From Meira nashicola (lineage: Eukaryota > Basidiomycota > Exobasidiomycetes > Exobasidiales > Brachybasidiaceae), in contig BCJU01000002.1 of assembly GCA_001600355.1 (NCBI GenBank), forward strand, positions 3,720,001 to 3,784,000: a stretch of DNA of 64,000 nucleotides. The letters run 5' to 3'. Every line of letters starts with the position of its first letter. Within the stretch, counting starts at the first letter, position 1. A program made the position numbers and the translations under genes. Shown here one piece after another: positions 19,232 to 29,214 of the stretch. The notes below the pieces were generated by a model. That model was not told where the DNA came from and did not search any database. It saw only the letters and a list, made by a program, of their open reading frames with translations.

Positions 19232-21157
19232 TTAGAAATCAGCCAGACAGCCACCATCTGATCCTGCAGTTTCACAAGCAATTGCTGAAAATCCACCGTT
19301 ACTCTTTACGTGTACGTTGACTTTTGAAGCATTAGTGACACCAGTAACAATTGTACGAATAATACCTGTTCGATCACTATCATCATCATTTGAATCGCTA
19401 ACGATATCTAAAATAAATTGTTTATCGTTTAGTAAGATTGTAGGTTATAATTCAAAAGTTTATGCGTCACCATTAAATAATGCACCGAAATAATAACGTT
19501 CAGAAGGTTGATAATAACGACCAACAGCAAAAGCTTTACCAGGATAAGAATTAGGTAAAACTATACTTGCTTGCCAAACGGAAGGAAGTCCTTTATAAAA
19601 TCGAGCAGCAAGATTATAACTTTTAATCACTTCAGGCGTTTCACCAATATATTGCCAAGCTGATTCAAATGCGATCGATTTTCCAAGTCCACAACCAACA
19701 GAACATTGAGCAGATTATTGTTGTTATTACTGAAAACCAGTATCACCTCCTGATACGGTATAAAGAGAAGGAGTGAAATCCATGCTACCTACCAAATTTC
19801 TGGTAAATAGAATAACTGTTTAACGGAATACATTACCTCCATTCTCATCACCACGAATAGCTTCTTGTGAAAGTAAATGAGGCCAAGTACGTTGATTACC
19901 ACGAGGAGGAGGTATACCATGAAAGTTAACCATTAATTTAGCTTGAGCGGTTTGTGATAAAATATAAGTTTATTGATCATAAATCGCTTGAACGTCTGAT
20001 AGAAAGAAATCAATCTTTACACCTTTAACGCCCCATTTGATTAAATTAGCAATATTGTTTGCAACGGCATCTGTTGAATTCCATTGGTTTGCAGGATACA
20101 ATAAAAGGATATCTACACCTTTATTATTTACATATTATACCAGATCAGGAACCCATTCTTCATTCCAACCTTCATCAACCAAAGTATAAGGCCATTGAAG
20201 TTCAGAAGCAAGATCAACGTATTCTTTTTATCTAGTTTCATTTGATAGAGAATTATATTCAGGAAGCCATGACCAAGAAACTGTTCCAGGTTTGATCCAG
20301 CTTACATCGCTTATATTTGTTGAAGGCAAATTATCTGCATCAAATGTAGTACGATATAAATCTGACAAATCAGCCACAACGGCGATTCTCCAAGGTGAAT
20401 AAATGCTACCATCCACTTTTACACTTCCTCCTTCGGCAAAGATGAATTTATAATCCAAAGAGCCAGAATTATGAGCAAGTTAAGAACCTTAAAATGAACC
20501 ATTCATATCTGATTCTTCAAGTAAAATCCATTGATTTGCAGCCGCAGAATTTACATCAACAAGATAAGGCATCATTACATTTTTTAAATCTTGCAAACCT
20601 GTTTGAGCATCGCTTTGTTCCCATTCTCCTTCATAAGAAGTATTTTCAGGATCATCCATTAAAAAAGAAGCACCATTTTGAGCAAAAGTCCATTGTGAAG
20701 TTTCACTGTTGATAGTATATTGACCATCAGGGAAACCAACCCGAAAAGCACAACCATCATTTCCTACTCGAATATCTATAGAGCTAGATTGACCGTTGGA
20801 TGTTTTACAGTTAAATGTTTGTGTTTGATATCCTGCATAATGTGATTGACTTCTACCTCCAGGGGTATTATACGATTCAACTGTATACGTTTGATCTTGA
20901 GCCGTACAAGAATTAAAATCGGGTCCAATATCACCATTGGAAGTAGAAAATCCTATATTAGAAGCACTAATGACTGTAGCTTCATTTGCTTGACAATCAA
21001 AGCTAAACACACCATTCGAATCTTGTTTGACTAATGCTCTAATCGGTCTATCATTCAAGCCAACAGTCCAAGAACGATCTTGACGAGAGATAAGAGCAGC
21101 AGAAGTGTTTGAAGCCAAGATGGCCAATACGATAAAGCAAGTAAGATTTAACAGCAT
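19232..21157 (-). pseudogene. GH97-like glycoside hydrolase, one frame with 11 internal TAA codons
   Basis: Read from ATG 21157 (a second in-frame ATG is at 21205) to TAA 19232-19234, the frame is 642 codons and encodes a full-length secreted GH97-like alpha-glycosidase. Seen: a signal peptide (MLLNLTCFIVLAILASNTSA), an N-terminal beta-sandwich, then barrel motifs SWIKPGTVSWSWLPEYNS, WPYTLVDEGWNEEW, GVKGVKIDFF and NFHGIPPPRGNQRTWPHLL. I translated the whole region codon by codon. The only defects are eleven TAA, with lowest bases at 20489, 20480, 20228, 20135, 19970, 19820, 19727, 19724, 19715, 19460 and 19445. There is no TAG, no TGA and no frameshift. About a dozen Trp (TGG) codons in the affected part are untouched. 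The first ~220 codons have none of these stops. Most TAAs sit where Gln fits, for example within a Gln run near 19715-19732. Confidence 0.8.
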
Positions 21158-21755
21158 CTTTTGGTAACACAATTGAATGGAGGATGATGGTAACAAGTTT
21201 ATCATTTGTGCTTTAGTATATTTTATATCCTTTTGGTTTTTTGAATTATTACCGGAAATCTCTTAACCTGACAAAAAGTGCTTCTTCTTCCATTTCCAAA
21301 GTGCCAGACATTTAGCGTGAATTCAACAAAAGAATATGTCCATAAAAGCAAAAGGATATGCAGTCGTTTAGAATTCTGAGTATTACCCCACAGAATTATT
21401 TAGCCTTTGCATAAATTAGCGCAAAAACAATCGGAAATCTCAAAATTTGCGGAAGCGTGTGCGTGCGGGACCAACGTGTACAAGGAACAAACAAAGACAA
21501 GAAGCAAATAATACCACATGTACAAGCGAGAAAGGAGTGTGTTTATGTGTTGTACTTGGCAGCGAACTATATGTTTCATGCATCGCCTTCCACGGATCGA
21601 TACTATAATTATTCCACGGATGGCCAAAGAAGAAAATAATAAAGGCTACTTTTACAAGAATGGACGTAAAAATTAAAATAGTGCAATTTATCAAATCAAT
21701 TTTGTATTATAGCCTACAATGAAGAGTGCTCACATTATGATTTGTACTTTGAATA
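21158..21755. other. Intergenic spacer
   Basis: Spacer of 598 bp between the GH97-like relic and the GFA gene; short frames on both strands are not convincing. Confidence 0.5.
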
Positions 21756-22199
21756 TCAATATTGTGCTTGGTCTTCAGGATGTGCGCAATTTTCAGACTT
21801 GAGTGGAGCTCTTGTAACGTCAAAACTGATTCTACGACTAATGTATTTGATTTGTTCAGGATGCATTAAATTCGTATTAACGGCCATTTTATCACTCTCT
21901 TGGATCGTTTTCCATTGTGTTATGCATCCGCAGTTTGTACAAAAATGAAATTCTAATTCTTTATCACCCCAAACGTACGCTTTTGTACTTGCATTTGGTT
22001 TAAGAGTTAATTTAACTTGATTTGGATTATAATACGCCCATGCAACACCATATCTTCGACAAAGCGTACATTTACATTCACAGATCTCTTTTGGCTTATA
22101 TGGAACTTCAAAAGAGATATCACCACAATGACACGATCCTTTGATTGGTGAGCTTGTTGTCATTTTGGAAGTGAAGTCGTGGTCAATCGGTGTAAGCAT
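21756..22199 (-). CDS. GFA/CENP-V domain protein (glutathione-dependent formaldehyde-activating family)
   Basis: Small zinc-binding protein. The family includes bacterial Gfa, which was proposed to promote S-hydroxymethyl-glutathione formation, and many fungal proteins of unknown substrate. Zinc ligands are seen in GSCHCGDISFEV, CECKCTLCRRYG and FHFCTNCGC, the classic spacing. Two in-frame starts exist, ATG 22199 and ATG 22163. The second is favoured, since it gives the usual short N-terminus and because a GCGCAGCGC box at 22207 would otherwise sit only 8 bp upstream. The length is 147 or 135 residues, normal for the family. Ends in TGA and appears intact. Confidence 0.88.
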   Translation of the reverse strand: MLTPIDHDFTSKMTTSSPIKGSCHCGDISFEVPYKPKEICECKCTLCRRYGVAWAYYNPNQVKLTLKPNASTKAYVWGDKELEFHFCTNCGCITQWKTIQESDKMAVNTNLMHPEQIKYISRRISFDVTRAPLKSENCAHPEDQAQY

Positions 22200-22206
22200 T
22201 CAATGT

Positions 22207-22215
22207 GCGCAGCGC
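22207..22215. promoter_or_regulatory. GCGCAGCGC box
   Basis: 44 bp upstream of the preferred GFA start (ATG 22163). Confidence 0.4.
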
Positions 22216-22319
22216 AGGGCAGCACCTTTATTTGATGCTGAGTCGATTCTTTCTCAAGCATGTCGTACGACACCAAAAAAGACACGCGTAAGCCTGTTGC
22301 ACCCCCGGCCCGCACACGG

Positions 22320-22502
22320 CATTCGAGCGCTAGTGCTCTGTCAAGCTTGTGAACAACTGATAAGCTGAGTCAGACTGCTCTATTAAGATATACAAGTGAA
22401 TATTGAAATGGAAAGGATCTTTCTTTATATTGAAATTACTGAATTCAACACTTGATCTTAAGTAGAAGAGATAGGCTTATGGGTCATATGGGTGATATTA
22501 TG
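22320..22502 (-). repeat. Copy 1 of a duplicated phosphatase 3' end
   Basis: Matches 24826-25010 in the same orientation. Shared blocks include CATTCGAGCG, GAGCTGAGTCAGACT, CAACACTTGA and TTATGGGTCATAT. Read in the phosphatase frame, copy 1 has two TAA codons and many C-to-T or G-to-A differences from copy 2, so it is the more decayed partner. Confidence 0.8.
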
Positions 22503-22745
22503 CTATCGGATGCTGTTTTACGTCAGTTAGGCGCAATTCATGGTATTCATCCTGATTAATTGCTCACAACCGCAAAGGAATACGATTAGGCGATGTTTTA
22601 ATGCACCCTCACATGTTATTTTGATCACCTGAAGATCAACTTTTGTAAGCGGTCACAATTATTTGCACGAATGGTGGTAATAAACATCTTTAAATCAATT
22701 CTTTGACTCAAATGGTCTGCATCGTAATGGTAAAGACTAATATGA
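22503..22745 (+). other. Possible decayed coding fragment, unidentified
   Basis: The plus strand reads LRQLGAIHGIHPD, stop, LLTTAKEYD, stop, AMF, and then in another frame HMLF, stop, SPEDQLL and AVTIICTNGGNKHL with further stops. Residue composition looks like coding remnants with TAA/TAG at plausible Gln positions plus at least one frame change. I cannot name the family. Confidence 0.3.
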
Positions 22746-23356
22746 AGCTATAAGTTTCATTTCTTAGAATGTAATTATGCACACGTATTATCAGCAATAT
22801 TAGACTTATTCTACTTCACCTCGAATACAGATTGTTTCTAAGCCACAGACGAACTTTCAAAAATACAAGGTAATATGCATATACGCCTATTTCAGCGCAT
22901 TGACAGTCTATTGTTAATACATTAAATGTATGGCAAGCGAAAAAATGAAATAGGCGTACTTGATTTTTATTATTCCTAGTGTCAATGACATCACCGCGGT
23001 TACCGGCGGGTCCAATACTAACCTACGGTTTAGGTACGCATGCAGTAATGTACCTAAGTTTTATTTTTAGATTTTAAAATCTCGCGTCAATTTCAAAATG
23101 CTACCTGTCAATTTAGAATTCCGTACAGATCGTAATACGTCAAGCGTACATAGACAAAAAGATCGATTTTTAGCTTTTTTTGAACCCTTGCAGTGTTGAA
23201 GAAAGTATTTTGAAATTGTTTTCGTTTGCTTACAAAATATTTACGATTCAATGACACATCCTTTCTTTAACATTCATTTAAATAAAGATTCGATGTGAAA
23301 ACGTGTTGGTGTATCGGTTCACTCCCCTTTATTCTCCCTAATCCATCATAATCATA

Positions 23357-24583
23357 ATGTATTTTCGTTTTTTGATTATAACGATTGCTTTGCTCGCTCT
23401 TTCAGGGCTGAGCAATGCACAAATGACTGTCCAATCAGGAATGACGGCTGATGCTCATTGTGGAGATGGTTATTGCGTCACAGGTGTATATTCACCAAAT
23501 CAAAAGATGATCAATTATACGATGGTTGTGCCTCAAGGTGGATCACAGTTGGGTTGGTATGCATTTTCACAAGGCAATCGAATGGCAGGCGCAAATATGG
23601 TGATCAATTGGGTGAATGCAGATCAGTCAATCACTATTTCCCATAGAAGTGCAACGGGTGATCATCAACCTTTGGTAAATTTGGTCACCGTTCAACAATT
23701 CAGTACAAATTCCAATATTTCCAAAACAAAAACGGGACAAACGATTTGGTCATGGAATATGCCTATACCCTCTACAGATCCACAAAATGCCGTTCAACAT
23801 AGTTTTGCAATGTCTCCTAATTCTCCAACTTCTTCTGCCGTTGATGCAGATATACGTAAACATAGTAGATATGAACAAAATATTCTGTTTGATCTGACAA
23901 GAGCATATACTGGTTCAGCTCCTGCAGGTATGCTAGGCTCTACACAATTTGTCAATTCAAACGCACAAAAAAGTTCAAATGAAAACGGTCAAACAGAAAG
24001 GAATTTGAATAAAAATACAACGAGAATATATTTAGTTCATATGCTATTTTTGATAATTGGTTGGCAAATATGCGTCCCTTTTGCTATTCTGATTGCTCGT
24101 TACGGTCGAAGTTTCTTTGTTTGGTTTCCTTATCATCGTGCAATTATGATCTTTGGCTTTTTATTCGTTTTTATTGCTTTCTTTTTATCGGTATCGGCTG
24201 TTGCATTAAAAGGTGACAGTCATTTTGATAATCTACATGAAAAGCTTGGATTGGCAATATTCATTTTAATGTTTGTTCAAATTGGTTTAGGTGCCGCTTC
24301 ACATGGAATCAAGAAGCTTAAAGGTAAACGATTTATCGGTTTTATTCATATTCCGTTCGGTTTGATTTTATATGGTTTAAGCGTTTGGAATATACATGAA
24401 GGATTCAACGTATGGGACTGGCAAGCACCAGACTATGCGAGTTATATTATTTATGCTTGGGCAGGTTTGATGGGCCTACTGTACATAATCGGATTTGCAT
24501 TATTACCAAGAGAATACAGAAAGAAGAAATCAGAAGTACAATCTGAACGTTCATCGGAAGAAGAAGAAGTCAGACAAATCTAA
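23357..24583 (+). CDS. DOMON-cytochrome b561 membrane protein
   Basis: 408 residues, single exon, ATG 23357, ends in TAA. A signal peptide (MYFRFLIITIALLALSGLSN) is followed by a DOMON domain (residues about 22-185), the haem- or sugar-binding fold also found in the cytochrome domain of cellobiose dehydrogenase; here YFS-like strands and QLGWYAFSQGNRM are seen. A polar linker leads to a five- or six-span b561-type domain (about 220-385) with candidate haem His residues in LVHMLFLI, YHRAIMIFG, FDNLHEKLG and GFIHIPFG. The cytosolic tail is Lys/Glu-rich. The architecture suggests transmembrane electron transfer at the plasma membrane or endomembranes. It looks intact, although its neighbours on both sides are broken. 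Confidence 0.87.
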   Translation: MYFRFLIITIALLALSGLSNAQMTVQSGMTADAHCGDGYCVTGVYSPNQKMINYTMVVPQGGSQLGWYAFSQGNRMAGANMVINWVNADQSITISHRSATGDHQPLVNLVTVQQFSTNSNISKTKTGQTIWSWNMPIPSTDPQNAVQHSFAMSPNSPTSSAVDADIRKHSRYEQNILFDLTRAYTGSAPAGMLGSTQFVNSNAQKSSNENGQTERNLNKNTTRIYLVHMLFLIIGWQICVPFAILIARYGRSFFVWFPYHRAIMIFGFLFVFIAFFLSVSAVALKGDSHFDNLHEKLGLAIFILMFVQIGLGAASHGIKKLKGKRFIGFIHIPFGLILYGLSVWNIHEGFNVWDWQAPDYASYIIYAWAGLMGLLYIIGFALLPREYRKKKSEVQSERSSEEEEVRQI

Positions 24584-24911
24584 TCCCTTTACACAAGAAC
24601 AATTCAGTCACAGTCAGCTTCATTTAACGAAAACATTACTCAACAGCCGCCGATGATTACGCTCCGAAAGGATTAATTTATATGATATGCGAGATAAACT
24701 ACATGTAAATAGGTTATATTAATACTATCATCATTTCCTAGATCTACTGACGGCACTATAACCTATGAATCACAACACTCTAGACTCTCACCGCTCTCCG
24801 CCTTGCATAAAAGGCACTACTCATCCATTCGAGCGTGCGCTGATATTCTGTCAAACCGTGTGAGCTGAGTCAGACTCTTTTATGAGTAATAAAAAATGAT
24901 ATTAATCTGGT
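24584..24911. other. Intergenic, contains the start of repeat copy 2
   Basis: Spacer of 328 bp between convergent genes. From 24826 it is part of repeat copy 2. Confidence 0.5.
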
Positions 24912-25010
24912 TTAAAATGGAATCGATCTTTCCTTGTACAAAGTTGCGGAATCCAACACTTGACCTGAGGCAGAGGAGATAAAATTATGGGTCATATAAG
25001 TGATGTTATG
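24826..25010 (-). repeat. Copy 2 of a duplicated phosphatase 3' end
   Basis: Covers the last ~33 codons and 3' flank of the phosphatase gene. Homologous to 22320-22502, same orientation, about 2.5 kb away. Confidence 0.8.
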
Positions 25011-26345
25011 GAAAGTGAGTAATGAATAACCGAATTTTGTATTATTTGCGTAAGTGACATAACTTGGTAGAGGATTATTAAGAGTGTCTAAACCTGCAAA
25101 ATGACCTGCAGCACCATTTGTTAAATAGAGTGGAGCTTTTGGATTGTTTAGGCCATTCGGATCGGTAACGTTCTTGGCAATAGGCGCATTTCTTTCCATT
25201 GCATGAACATGACCCGATAAAACAACGTCGACGTTAAATTAGTTAAATAAAGGTTCAAATGCTGCTTGACATATATAACATAAACTACTTACAACATACC
25301 AAGGTCTATAACCTAAAGCAACAACCCAAGGTATAATTGCTCGATCAACAGATTTTAAATCATTTTCCATCCATGCCAATTAAGCACCAGTAGGAGCAAA
25401 TGGTCCTCCATTATCACCTTAACCTCCTCCAAATGCATCAGGAGCGCCAGGGAAATCTGTTTCTATGGTATAATAAATATAATAAACCATTCCATAATTA
25501 TAGCTATACCAAAAGTTTCCTACACCTTTTGAAATATCTGAAGGCATACGGAAACGATTTATATAACCTGTAAAGTTTGTTTGACCGACGGGACAAATGC
25601 TTTCGGTATATCCTTTTATACCACCATTATCGCAATTTGCTTCATGATTTCTAACAGAAACCATATAAGGTTTAAATACAGTAATATTTTCTAATTAAGT
25701 ATAAAATTCTTCATTAATCTGTTCATATACTTGAGGTCCTGTTGATAAATCAAAAGTTAAATAACCTAATAATTCTTCCTTTAACCAATAATCTGAGTAA
25801 GCAAAATCGCCTAGATGTAATAAAAAGTCAAATTGATCTAAAGTTATTGATAATCTTTGAATCGTTATAGTTTCTCCTGGCGCTAAAGCAGGTAGATATT
25901 TTTCATTAAAAGATAAACCTAAAGAACCAAATGTTCCCATATCGGCTACCATAGCAACCGTATGAGGCGAACGATCACCTTCGATACGAGCAGTTTTAAA
26001 TTGATAGGTTTGATTGGCAAATGAATTGCTTACGCTATAATAATAAGTTGTAAACGGTAAAAGATCTTTCAAAATAACGTGATTGAGATAAGTTATGGAA
26101 GTTGGATAAGTGACAGATTCAGAACTAGAAGCTTGTTACCAAAGTGTAAAAGGTGTTAAACCATACTTCACTGTTGGCTTATCTAATTTAGCATGCGTTG
26201 ACCATGAAACCGTCATACCATTTGTACCATGAAATGCTGTATGATGTTGACTTGGACGAACATTATCGTTGATGGTTTGTACAGAAAGAGCTGGCATAAT
26301 TGCAGCAAAGGCGATAAATATCACCACAACAGCACGTCCAATCAT
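24912..26345 (-). pseudogene. Purple acid phosphatase, one frame with 5 internal TAA codons and lost metal ligands
   Basis: From ATG 26343-26345 to TAA 24912-24914, one frame of 478 codons encodes a full secreted purple acid phosphatase (phosphomonoesterase with a two-metal centre). Seen: a signal peptide, an N-terminal Fn3-like domain (MTVSWSTHAKLDKPTVKYG), then VADMGTFG, LLHLGDFAYSDYW, MVSVRNHEANCDNGG, NFWYSYNYGM and VVLSGHVHAMERNAP. Internal TAAs lie at 26136, 25695, 25419, 25380 and 25239. Those in FYT-stop-LENIT and TGA-stop-LAWMENDL are where the family normally has Gln. Key residues are changed: GNHE reads RNHE, and GHRPWY reads GYRPWY (TAT at 25308-25310). No frameshift. Most likely a recently inactivated gene. 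Confidence 0.85.
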
Positions 26346-26797
26346 CTTTTTCTACTTTATAGATGTGAATGTTGGAAAGGACTTGTTCAATCAGTTAGAG
26401 AGATCATATTTTATATGTATTGAAACCAAACCCAATTTCAAATAAATGGAATCTTCCGACATGATTCTCTTTGATCTGCATTACAGGGAACGTGGACAAG
26501 CGGAGAATGAAATTTAAACTACTTTCAGGAACTGTACTTCCCTTCTTATGCGTAAATTGTATGCAGGTTGAAAACGCTAAGAAAACAAGCTAGCTGTGCC
26601 GAATGTGCCTGCGGGCTTTTACACGAGCCGGCGGTTAAAGTGTGTAAAAAGCTCAATTTCAAATTAAAATTCTGACTGCAGGGCATTTTCAGTAGTTTAT
26701 ATAGCAAATAGATTAATTTACAGCTGTTAGTATACAACATATTCAACTTTTACAGAATAGAGCCACACATCCCGATTCCTCATACAGTTAAAGAAGC
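26346..26797. other. Intergenic spacer
   Basis: Spacer of 452 bp between two minus-strand genes; nothing recognised. Confidence 0.5.
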
Positions 26798-28651
26798 TCA
26801 TTTGTTAGAGATGCTTTGACTGATCAAGAGCCTACATTGATGTAATTCTTGTCGATAATATTCCGCTACTGGCCAAACTTTACTTAGAATGCCCAAAGAA
26901 GCTTCTGCCATTCCGATACTGCTAACGCTTTGTTGAGCACGTAGTTCATCTTCTGTTCCTTTACTTGCCATATGTACCGCCAAACCAAAAGATGCTACCA
27001 TTTGACAACATCCGATTGGTGGCCAATGGGAAGAAGTGATGGGTAATGTCTCTCTTGTTAGATCAATTTGTGATTGCATTAGTGAAAGACATTGTTTGAA
27101 AAAGGCATCTGTATCCATTTGCATAAGATGTAAAATCGCATCGGATGATTGTGCAATCTTTTCTACGCTAGATGTGATCGATCCAGTTGAAATCTTGAGA
27201 GGTTCTCGACTTTCTTGTGAGATATCATTAATTTTTTCTCGTTTAAAACTGCATGAATCAAGACTTAAAGTTAGATCTTCAAACCAAAACAATCGGTGTA
27301 AATGTATACGACCGGCGTATAACATCATTAAACAATCAAATAAGATCGTTTGCTTTCCATTGAGCGTCCAATCCGTATTTCCTGCCAAACGAGCTTGCAT
27401 GGCAGATAAAAGCATTCCCTGCGCTTCAGCAATGATATTGGCTTGAATCTTATCAGCTGTCCAAAGCTTTTCTTCATCTTTAAATTTGACAAAATGGGTA
27501 AATGTGCCTGCTAATAATGATACACTGCGAACTCGAAGATCCCAAACGGATTGCATGTCGTTGTCTTTTCCTGGAAATTCAACATTGATTCGAATGCCAT
27601 CAAATTGACGTTTAATCTTTCCATTTGTCATCACATCCATTATGCAATCAATCACATAAAGTTCCCACCATACTTTCTTTGCAAATTCACCTTCTTGCAA
27701 ATCCTTACCATCATTCTCTTGCAAATTCAATGCCAATGCTGACGTGCGGGCCTGTTCGATATACATTTGCAAGGCCAACGTATCGTTCATAGCATGAGCG
27801 ATATAAATCATCAAAATCAGAGCTGACAAATACACGATGCTTGCATGCCGATCAAGTGTATGCATGAATATATTTCCCCCTATTTTCTCAATCGCTTCTT
27901 TTCGCATAGTCGTGCATGAAAGACTTTCATGACCTTCGTACAATGCATGTCCAAGTGCAGCAGCTGCATAAAGTAGCGCATCACAATACTCTGATTCTTT
28001 TATTATCTCCTCTTTGCTCTCGAAAAGCGGTATTGCAATTCCAACGCCAGTAAAGAAACGCGAAATGCCTTGGTGTAAGGTATTATTCGTGGTTATCGTA
28101 GAATTTGTTAACGGTATGAGATGATTGGGATGATCCAAAGAAGGTTGTTTTGAGGATGATGCATCGTGTATACGTTTGTGTATTTCTACCATTTGGTTAC
28201 TGGGTGATTGTGATTGAAATGACTCATTCGAAAGCGGAACAGTCTGATCATGTAGAATGAAGTCATCTTCAAGAAGATCAGAAATCATTCTAATCGAATC
28301 GTCAGAAAAGAGCATATTATCCAAAATGATATCATCTTGGTTAGGATTGATATGGTTTTGATCATTACTTTGGCTCCATTGTTGTGCTTCCAAAGATAAT
28401 TTACGCTTCTTAATCGGACGTCCGGTACGTTGACATGGTCTCCATTTACACTCTATTCCTTATCTTGCACAACGCGAACAATCCACTTCAGCATGGACAT
28501 CAGAAGAAGAAGGCTGTGTCTCAGACCTAGTTGTGATGATCACACTCGATATCATTCCATCGCATTTACTCTTCGCATTACGACATGCTAGACAAGCAAG
28601 AGAAGATCTTGGAAGGCCGTGTCGAGAAACAGACTCTGTTGTATTAGACAT
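26798..28651 (-). pseudogene. Zn2Cys6 transcription factor with a single TAA inside the zinc cluster
   Basis: One frame of 618 codons from ATG 28649-28651 to TGA 26798-26800, broken only by TAA at 28460-28462. The zinc cluster reads CLACRNAKSKCDG, a long Ser/Thr-rich insert, CSRCAR, stop, GIECKW. The spacing of the last two Cys is correct if the stop is counted as a residue. It is followed by a CxR/GRP basic linker (RPCQRTGRPIKKRKL) and a fungal-TF middle-homology region with FTGVGIAIPLFESKEEI, YCDALLYAAAALGHALYEG and AKKVWWELYVIDCIMD. The rest of the protein is undamaged. The next in-frame ATG after the stop would make a protein lacking the DNA-binding cluster. It could be a fresh pseudogene, a read-through gene or a truncated product. 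Confidence 0.7.
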
Positions 28652-29214
28652 TGATATCACACATGTTATCGTTGTAGGATCAATGTGAGAGTTATGATCA
28701 ATGTTTAATCCGCGATATTACCAACATCGTAAACTCATCTCTGCAAAAAGAGAAGTGGATTCGTGCCTTTTATAGATGGAAGGTGAGGGAATACTGAAAA
28801 CAATGAAGGATGAAGAAAGTAAAATTTACTTGTGCTACGCCACAATTAGCCTCCCGCATTTGGAGTGCATTTACGTGTAGCAAAAGTCAACCTAGAGCGA
28901 GCGTGTTCGACAGCGCAGCGCTGCAGTGCAGATATTCTTTATTTAACAAAGATATATACCCGACGGGCATTTAGAAGGCTCTTTTCGGGTACTTTGTTTA
29001 ACGCCGCTACCCAAAAACAGGTGAAGAAATTGACAGGTTTACGTTTTATGCTTACCCGACGGCTATTAAAAATTGAAAGACAATCTCTTTATTATTCTTT
29101 TGGAAGTGTACTATAGATTCCTTTTAGTATTATCAAATGATATAAATAGTGTATGATGTTACAAAAAAGGACGGTTTCAACCCATTAAAACTACAACAAT
29201 CAAGATAAACAACA
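28652..29214. other. Divergent promoter region
   Basis: Spacer of 563 bp with GCGCAGCGC at 28913-28921, part of a longer GC-rich palindrome-like block. It lies between the Zn2Cys6 relic and the ABC transporter gene. Confidence 0.6.
28913..28921. promoter_or_regulatory. GCGCAGCGC box
   Basis: In the divergent region between the Zn2Cys6 relic and the ABCG gene. Confidence 0.4.

Larger units (their letters stand above)
22200..23356. other. Long intergenic region with phosphatase-tail repeat and a decayed coding fragment
   Basis: Holds GCGCAGCGC at 22207-22215, repeat copy 1 (22320-22502) and a possible decayed coding fragment to about 22745. From 22750 to the DOMON gene I see no gene. Confidence 0.6.
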
